Positions 57,261 to 64,000 of a stretch of 64,000 bases of DNA are shown here, one piece after another (the stretch's first letter is position 1; the number at the start of each line of letters is the position of its first letter). The stretch lies in contig JACGZH010000008.1 in the NCBI GenBank assembly GCA_014706385.1, positions 372,001-436,000 on the forward strand. The letters are read 5' to 3'. A program made the translations under genes and the position numbers. Source of the DNA: Phaffia rhodozyma (lineage: Eukaryota; Basidiomycota; Tremellomycetes; Cystofilobasidiales; Mrakiaceae). The notes beneath the pieces are model-generated. The model was not told the DNA's origin, did not search any database, and worked only from the letters and a program-made list of their open reading frames with translations.

Positions 57261-57763
57261 GTTCAATTGTCAAGATGATAAGATATCCAGAATGTCAACA
57301 GTCTCTAGCAGAAAGCAACTGTAGTTGTCAGCACAAGGGCTGATGCTGTAGATGAGATGAAAGGTGGAAAGGTGCGGAGCAATTGGTCAAAAGGAGTATG
57401 CTGTTCGCACAAGACGTTTGGAGATGAAGAGATGATGTCCATTGGGAAGATTCACAATTTCAATTTAACCCTAACGGCCGGCCACCGATGAGGTCACACC
57501 TATTTGCTTCGGTGGGCCTTACAAACCTTATAAATATGGGCCATCAACAAGAGTTTTAAGTTTTGATTCGTAGAAACCACTCAAATAAATGAAATGGAAA
57601 ACAGGCTTCGAGAAAAAAATCATTATTATCACACAACGGTTCGCTCGGGAAAACACGATTGAAAGAAAAAATGACACATATGGATATACTGGTATCTATG
57701 TAATAATTAATTTTTGTAAGTTATATGAAGAAAATTATGGTTGGATAGATAGGAGAGGTGATC
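57261..57763. other. Intergenic, Rac promoter
   Basis: About 500 bases between the Rac start and the 3' end of the BAG-domain gene. GGCCGGCC occurs near 57477. AT-rich toward 57700. No gene seen. Confidence 0.4.
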
Positions 57764-60154
57764 CTAGACGAGCTGAAACTCATCCTCTCCATCCTCAACA
57801 GCATCCTCTACGTAAGCCTTTCGACCACGTCGAATGCTGCTGGAGCTGCTCGAGTTGCTTCCCGCAGAATGACGTCTTTGCACCCCTTGACTCGCAGTCA
57901 CAACAGGCGAAGAGGGCGGGGAGGAAGCTTCACTTGACACGTCTGATACAGCATCATTGGTGCTCTTTACATCCTCTGTTGCGGCAACAGGATTGGAAGG
58001 CAAAGCGGCAGTGGACCCAAGCAACGAGGTAATGGAAGTGGCGTCCGTGGAAGAGATCACAGCCGGAGTCTCCTCAGCAAAATCGTCGGGTTTCACCTCG
58101 TCAGACGTCTGTGGTTGAATGGATGAATCATCGGCTAAATCGTGATCAACCTCTTTTTCAGGTCCAGAGGGCACCTCAGACGGCTCCACCGCATCGTCCG
58201 TAGATTGAGTTGTGGGCGTAGGATCCAAAAGAGGCTCAGACACCAAGGTAGTGTTGGGCGCCGAAGTAGGTTCCAAGCTCTCCTCGTCCTTATCCGTGAT
58301 CTCGTCATGTTTGTCCTCCTCAGCCTTCTCCTGAGGCTGGGACTGGGGCTGCTTTTGTTCGACATCCAACGTATCAAGGACACGCTCGACTCGAACGACA
58401 AACTGCTTTCGGTCTCCCCTAAGATTCTCGTCTCCATCGCTTTCAATTTCATCAGCCTCAAGCAAGAGCCTAGTTAATTCATGCTCAAGCTCGCTCCGAC
58501 TGAGCGCTTTGTCACTTGGTCGATCGACCAAAGATGAAAGTCGGTTGTCCAGGGTTGATAGACGTAACCGAGAGGATGAAGATTGCGAGAGGGACGGAGA
58601 GGGAGCCGAAGACGTAGAAGCAGGTGTAACGGGGGTTTCAGAATTAGCCTTATGGGTAGCCGTCAGAACAGAGGAAGGGTTGATCCTAGGCTTAGGCTCA
58701 GAAGTCGAAACAGCAGGAGGATTCTGAACAGATGGATGAGGGACCCAGTGCCATACAGGCACGGTTGACGTTGCTGTGGAGGCTTTAGGCTGGAAAGAAG
58801 CGTCCGGGGCAGACTCATCCTTCTTTCCTGACGCAGCTTCGACTAGGTGAAGCAAAAACTGAAGTGGATCAATCTCAGCCTGTTCAAGAGCTTTGTGTTG
58901 AGCAGCAGGCTGAATAGGTGCAGCTGGTTGAGCGGTAGTTGGACGGGATTGAGCTGGCGGAGTTGCTTCTTGGTTGGCGGCTGAACAAGCAGACTGCTGA
59001 ATTGAACAAAGACGTAAAGCAAAGTCAGAAACGTAAAACAAGATAGCAGACAATACAAACAAAACTCTCACTCACGTGTCGAGGACACATCAAACGCGCC
59101 AACATTTCGGCCTCGTATTCCTTATCGTCGTTCGCCTGCTTTCGACGACACGCGGATTGACCGGCTTCGAACTCGGATTGACATTTGGCACGGAGATCAG
59201 CGCTAGATCGAGACTGAAGCTGAGATTGGTTGAGGCCAGTTATCTGAAGCAGATGTCGAACTAGGTCGGACTCGGCTTGCTTCGAAACCGCTCGATCGTG
59301 AAAGAACGCTGAACGTTTCTGACTAGCCGACTGGAGTGCCTGCTGAAAAGACTTTGCTGGCTGTCGCTGTAGAATAGATTTGAAAAACCGAAACAGAGAT
59401 TTACAAGATGGGGTATCGTTAGCAACGGTCACCGACCAGACAATACTTGACACGAAAAAGATGAAACAAATAACAAAAAACATGCACTTACGTTTCTAGC
59501 CTCCGCTATTGCTCTCTCTTTTTCTTCTCGGATAACCATTTCTCTGGCAGCGGCTTTCGCCGCCTCATATCGCTTTCTCTCCTTCTCAATCATTCTCTGC
59601 CGTTCCTTTTCTTCCTTACGAGCGGCCTCTTGGACCAGATAGGCCTCGATAGCAGCGGCTCGTTTAGCTTTCGCAAGTTGCTCAGCTCTAGCTCGCTCTC
59701 TCAAGACTTTCTCCGCTGCGAGCTCGGCTCGAGCAGCAGCCAGCGCTTCGGCCTCATACTCGGCTCGTCGTCGAGCCGCCTTGATGGCGTTGTGATAAGC
59801 CGAAGGAGCGTATTGATCTACCTCGGTATAAGGTCGTTCGTATTCTTGGAAAGGTTCGTAAGGATAAGCGAGATAAGGTCGAGTAGGTGTGTGGGGACGA
59901 GTGTGGTGTCGACCACTATGAGGATGGACATGAGCACGAGCGTACGGATCAGGGTGTGGCGATAGATCTCGGTACGATCCAGAGTATGGGTTAGGTGGCG
60001 CGTACGTATGAGGATAAGGGGCTCGATGCCGAGATCCGTCAAACCTTGGTTCATCGTACAGGTAGGCGTGCTCTCTAGGGTACACTTTGTAATCAGCGGC
60101 ATCGGCGTTCACCAATGTGGGCTCGATCGAGTCAGGGATGTATACGAAAGGCAT
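57764..60154 (-). CDS. BAG-domain protein
   Basis: BAG domains bind the ATPase domain of Hsp70 and act as nucleotide exchange factors. Exon 1 starts at ATG 60154 (MPFVYIPDSIEPTLVNADAA) and holds Tyr/Pro/His-rich sequence (PHTYAPPNPYSGSYRDLSPH), then a long Ala/Glu/Arg helix (KAARRRAEYEAEALAAARAE onward), probably a single alpha-helix or coiled coil. Exon 2 (about 59360-59092) contains Gln/Ser-rich helices and CQSEFEAGQSACRRKQANDD. Exon 3 (about 58996-57764) has LQFLLHLVEAASGKKDESAP and then the BAG-like region: LSTLDNRLSSLVDRP, SRSELEHELTRLLLEADEIE, SDGDENLRGDRKQFVVRVER and VLDTLD, matching the helix-2/3 pattern with the conserved D.(I/V)...G and R..RK..V..(V/I). A Ser/Thr/Glu-rich tail ends with VEDAVEDGEDEFQLV. 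Partner and target are unknown. Divergent from uS12m across the inverted-repeat element. Confidence 0.7.
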
Positions 60155-61463
60155 AGCGTGCAAGTTCGACCTGAAGTGTTGTGTGGTGTGGTGGGTGTGA
60201 TGTATTGTGATGTAGTGAATAGGTGGTAAGGGTAGTGAGTTAAGAAATATGAATATGAGTGGTGGCAAGAGAATGAACGAGAATGGGAATGTGAATGGAA
60301 ATGATAAAAAGGTTAGCCACAGACTCAACACGAAGGGTTCTTATATGTCTCCGGTGTAAGCTTCCACGTCGACGAGTTCTCGGTTCAACGGATCAGTCAG
60401 CTCGGTCAGCTAGAAAAGCGATCAGTAATCGTGTATCGTGTGGACGTGGAAGAGTCGTTCTCCGGCGGTCGAGATAATTCGAGATGGTCATAGAAACTTC
60501 TATGGGTCACGTGGCCTGTGACTCACACATGTTATGTCAGGGAGGTGACCTGAGTGTTACGCCCCGGTAACCTTCTCCTATCTCTGTCATTCCTCTTGCT
60601 TCGCTATTCCTATGCTCTGCCATTACAGCGCAGGTGCTTCTAGCGCCTTCTATGATTCATCCTCTTATGCATAATCGTTAGAGTCTATGGATGATGTATA
60701 AGACTGGTCTCCTTTGCCATCTATAGTATAGTCTACCAAGTCTGGATCTTTTGTTAATCTTGATCCTTGTCCTTTGCTCTTGTCCTTATCCTTATCCTTC
60801 GTAATCCATTCATCCTATTTTCCAGTCCTGAGGGCCTGAATTCCCCCTTTGAACCCTAAGGTAATGGGCGGTTACGGAGGGTGTAACCCGACGCAATGTG
60901 GCTAACAGGAAGACAGTTCAGACTCTCTGGCTCAGTGATTGTGACTAGAGCGCAGAGCAAGGAGATTGGGGAACAAGATTGATACAACAAGAATATGGAG
61001 AAATCAAGGAATGACCCAAGGATGACAGAGACATCGGGCTTGGTAGACTATACTATAGATGGCAAAGGAGACCAGTCTTATACATCATCCATAGACTCTA
61101 ACGATTATGCATAAGAGGATGAATCATAGAAGGCGCTAGAAGCACCTGCGCTGTAATGGCAGAGCATAGGAATAGCGAAGCAAGAGGAATGACAGAGATA
61201 GGAGAAGGTTACCGGGGCGTAACACTCAGGTCACCTCCCTGACATCGTCAGGTTTGATATTTGAATTACCAGATGATTTTAGCTTATTTAGCGGATAGAC
61301 ATATAGTCGTTTATATTTGAGTATTCAAGTATTATCGGCTTAACTAACCGATCAGACGAGCCTTGCTTCCCGGTAACCTTTGAGGGGAAGGAAAACGAAA
61401 GGAAGGTATCCATCGACAGATCATCAGGCAGCTGCTCTGCTCTGCTTACTCTCTCACTCCAAC
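60155..61463. other. Divergent promoter interrupted by the inverted-repeat element
   Basis: 1.3 kb between the BAG-domain and uS12m start codons. The element occupies 60534-61245. The residual promoter halves are 379 bases (BAG side) and 218 bases (uS12m side). Confidence 0.6.
60534..61245. mobile_element. 712-bp element with perfect 207-bp terminal inverted repeats
   Basis: The segment 60534-60740 is, read by eye, the exact reverse complement of 61039-61245. The outer ends are ATGTCAGGGAGGTGACCTGA on the left and its complement on the right; the inner ends are AGTATAGTCTACCAAG. About 298 bases separate the arms and are not repeated. There is no open frame long enough for a transposase, so the element would be non-autonomous (long-TIR MITE or fold-back type). 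I see no clear target-site duplication: flanks are CACATGTT and CGTCAGGT. It lies inside the 1.3-kb divergent promoter between the BAG-domain gene and uS12m. Identical arms suggest recent insertion or ongoing gene conversion. Confidence 0.85.
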
Positions 61464-62486
61464 ATGGCTCTTTCTCTTCGGCTACCCTATAGGCTTCTGG
61501 CTTCATCATCGTCTTCCCGACTGGCTTCTGCTTTTTCTCCTATCTCTTCCCTCGTTCGGCTTGCTGCTCGACCAGCCCCGATCGGTCCTTCTTCACCTGC
61601 TTTCCGTCGAACACTCTCAACCACCCTATTCCGGCCGGCGACACTTAATCAGGTCATCCGAGGGGCTCGTACCGACCCATGGAGAAGGACGAAGCGAAAG
61701 CTCAAGTCTCCACTATTGGAAAAGTGCCCGCAAAAGAGAGGTGTTTGCGTTAGGGTGTTCACCGCAAAGCCTAAGAAGCCCAACTCGGCCGTTCGTCTTT
61801 TGTTCTTATGATCATTTTCTCAATTCGAATTCCTCTTGCCTTTCTTGTCTAGAGAGCTGTCTTTGAGACCTCTTGGTTCAGTCAAGAGAGTGTTGAATCA
61901 TCTCGTTCTGAAACTAAATCGTCTTGAGGCGAACCTGGCTAATCGACTTAACTCTCGTCCTTCTGCTCTGCATCGAGATAGGTCCGAAAAGTGGCTCGTA
62001 TCAAGTTGTCGACCGGTAAATTCACCTACGGGTATATTCCCGGAGAGGGACATAACCTTCAAGAACACAGTGTGGTCTTGATCAGAGGAGGTCGAACACA
62101 AGATTTGCCCGGAGTAAAGTCAGTCCGTTGATTTTGCCGTCCCTTTGCGTGCTTCTTTGTATCTTCCCAAGCGGCTTCGTCATTTCCGGATCGAAAGAAA
62201 TACGGAAAGAGGACAGTCATGTTGATCATATCTGCTCTATTGTATGTCTTGAACGAACTTGACAACCCGACAGGTACAAGATTATCCGAGGCGCGCTGGA
62301 TTGTGCTGGTGTGGTCGGTCGAGTGAGGTCTCGTTCAAAGTATGGAAGTAAGTTGAATCTCTTGTTTCTTTTGATCGTGATAGATGCACTCTGTGCAGTT
62401 GTGGACACATCATTGAATCGGCCCTCTGCACTACATTTTTGTTGTATCTCTTCTCTCGCATAGCTAAAAAGCCCAAGACCAAGTAG
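61464..62486 (+). CDS. MRPS12: Mitochondrial small-subunit ribosomal protein uS12m
   Basis: Mitoribosomal S12, at the decoding centre. Exons 61464-61790, 61982-62118, 62274-62347 and 62464-62486 join in phase. The first ~60 residues ([20 protein letters not shown], then Ser/Arg/Ala-rich to [20 protein letters not shown]) form a mitochondrial presequence. The mature part has [80 protein letters not shown] and RSKYGTKKPKTK at the C-terminus. The PNSAxRK and GRxxDLPGV motifs, including the decoding-site loops, are intact. A cytosolic uS12 (Rps23) is excluded by sequence. It is divergent from the BAG-domain gene and convergent with another mitoribosomal gene. Confidence 0.95.
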
Positions 62487-62757
62487 AGAATTCGGTTGAG
62501 ATACTTTCGAAGAGAAAGGAAACGAGAAGCCCGGAGGGAAAGGGAGATGACAAAAATAACATGCCCTTAAATACCAGTTCTTCGCTCAGGAGTGTCTATC
62601 GATACATTCCTTCTAGCTAAAGAGTGAGAGTGTGTTTGGTCACTGTTGTGTTGTGCTTCAAGACATGTACGTGTGTGTATCAAGAAGAAAGAAATGAGAA
62701 TCAAGATAGGAAATAAACATGCATACACATCCCGCGGATGAACCTCTGAAGAGTACC

Positions 62758-64000
62758 TCAATCCAATCCCTCGATCTTCGCCTTGACCATTCTCTTGAAT
62801 TCTGCTCTCTTGTCCGCTTCTTGTTGAACCCGAAGCTGGTACTTGTTCGCCTTCTTTTCTTCCCTGTACTTAGCCTTCCTGACCATGATATCTTGGTGAA
62901 CCAAATGAACTGGCAGACCACCATCTGCCGGCGTCATCTTTGCAACAATCTTCTGATGAGGCGTTAATTCACCAGCGGCGTTCAAAGCTTCCTTTCTGGC
63001 CGCCCTAGCTGCTCGTTTCACCCTGTCAGCCTTCTGTTTGGCAAACGGATCGTAAGGTCCAGACCGAGTCTTGACAAGAGGAATGAACTGTTTAATGGCT
63101 TTCATCGGTGAAGGTGGGCAGTGTCCTTTACGTCCCAATGCACCGTCCCAGGCGAGTCCGTTGAATTTACCACCGACGTCAACAAAGTTCCAAACAGGTG
63201 ATCGAGTGGCCTCCTTGACGACCTTGTTGGGGAAGACCGGGAAAGCAGGTGGCGGTCGGAGTGGCTTCTCCAACGCAATCTTTGATGTCAAAGCCTGTTC
63301 TCCATCCCTGACCATCTCCCATGACATCTGACCAAGCGACTTGACGGTGGCAGGATCGAATCCAGAATCTTCGAACCGATGTGATCGTTCTCCAGTTTCG
63401 AGCTTTTCTGTCTCGAGATCTCGCTCGATGTCGATTCGAGAACCAAGATATTGGGTGAATTGGACAGCAGCGTTTGACCTCGGTTGGCTCTCGTGAGTGG
63501 TCGAGACGTTGTGTTCAGGAACGCAGAGGTAAGACTCCATCCCTCGAACGAAAGGACGTTGCGGAGGTTGGCCCTGTTTGTCGTGAGGGAGAGCACAGTA
63601 GAAAACCAGGATTACATTCAGTCTTGTCAGCGACTTGCCAATGAGAAAGCATGTTTATGGGGCATTCTCGTATCAAGAAGAACATGACAACATAAGAAAA
63701 GGAAGAAAAACAAAATCGACACTCACCACCTTAGCCCAAGCTTCGCCGACCTGGCCGGTCTTAATGGCTCCTGTGACGCGCTCCTTGGAAATCGAGTACT
63801 TTTCTGAAAGAAGGTTCATTCGTTCAACTGCTCCGACTTCTCCCGGGAAGCTTTTGTAGAGTTGATAGATTTCTTCCTGCAGATCGCACGATAGAGGAGG
63901 GGTGGGCTTGAAGTAGGGGTTTGCCGGATAAGGCTGTAGGAAGAAGGGAAGTTCATCATTTTCATCAGTCATGATGTACAAAAGAAAAGACGGACACGGC
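62758..64000 (-). CDS. Mitochondrial ribosomal protein mS45 (Bot1/MRPS35 family), probably 5' partial
   Basis: Small-subunit mitoribosomal protein of the fungal 'mitochondrial regulator' family (S. pombe Bot1). The right-hand exon runs from the window edge to 63727 and encodes DENDELPFFLQPYPANPYFK, PTPPLSCDLQEEIYQLYKSF and LLSEKYSISKERVTGAIKTG, the family core (PF.L.P.F.P.PPLS....EIY..Y.......LS.KY.IS..RV.A...). The second exon, 63573-62758, starts GQPPQRPFVRGMESYL and contains PVWNFVDVGGKFNGLAWDGA, GRKGHCPPSPMKAIKQFIPL and a basic C-terminus ending MVKAKIEGLD. An ATG at 63972 exists, but the frame stays open to the edge and no presequence is present, so one or more upstream exons probably lie outside the window. 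Confidence 0.8.

Overview
The window is 64 kb of gene-dense nuclear DNA from a fungus, most likely a basidiomycetous yeast. Proteins such as Orc2, Csn2, Nop58, Rac and a fungal-type pantothenate kinase are clearly eukaryotic. Nearly every gene is cut by many short spliceosomal introns of about 75-100 nt, with donors such as GTAAGT, GTCAGT and GTACGT, and several exons are only 3-30 nt long. That intron density, the acidic low-complexity tails and the gene repertoire suggest an Agaricomycotina/Tremellomycete yeast; a Phaffia/Xanthophyllomyces-like genome is my inference, not something shown by a marker gene.

Layout, left to right: 5' part of a heat-shock factor gene (minus, runs off the left edge); COP9 signalosome subunit 2 (minus); RNA polymerase I subunit RPA43 (plus); a multi-pass membrane protein (plus); mitoribosomal mL40 (minus); a coiled-coil protein (plus); a glyoxylate/hydroxypyruvate reductase (minus); a decayed short-chain dehydrogenase (plus); ORC2 (plus, intronless); an MFS transporter with a probable C-terminal frameshift (plus); a WHIM-type chromatin protein with a ubiquitin-interacting motif (minus); epsilon-COP (plus); a 9-kb ABCC transporter gene (minus); pantothenate kinase (minus); tRNA-Val(UAC) (plus); a GH16 glucanase-like protein (plus); an LRR-DH-PH Rho exchange factor (minus); a GPI-anchored wall protein (minus); the NuA4 subunit EAF6 (plus); NOP58 (minus); a Rac GTPase (minus); a BAG-domain protein (minus); a 712-bp inverted-repeat transposable element; mitoribosomal uS12m (plus); and mitoribosomal mS45/Bot1-type protein (minus, probably runs off the right edge).

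These are mostly independent housekeeping genes rather than a cluster. Recurrent themes are mitochondrial translation (mL40, uS12m, mS45), ribosome biogenesis (RPA43, NOP58), chromatin and replication (WHIM protein, EAF6, ORC2), and Rho-family signalling with wall metabolism (RhoGEF, Rac, GH16, GPI protein). I found no CRISPR array, prokaryotic system or biosynthetic cluster. The most notable observations are: a recent-looking 712-bp element with eye-verified identical 207-bp arms in a divergent promoter; a Rac gene whose first 93 coding nucleotides are spread over five tiny exons, two of them 9 nt; a CSN2 gene whose first coding exon is the ATG alone; a four-copy ACGCGT (MCB) cluster next to a small hairpin-forming repeat; and a dehydrogenase carrying three independent inactivating changes.
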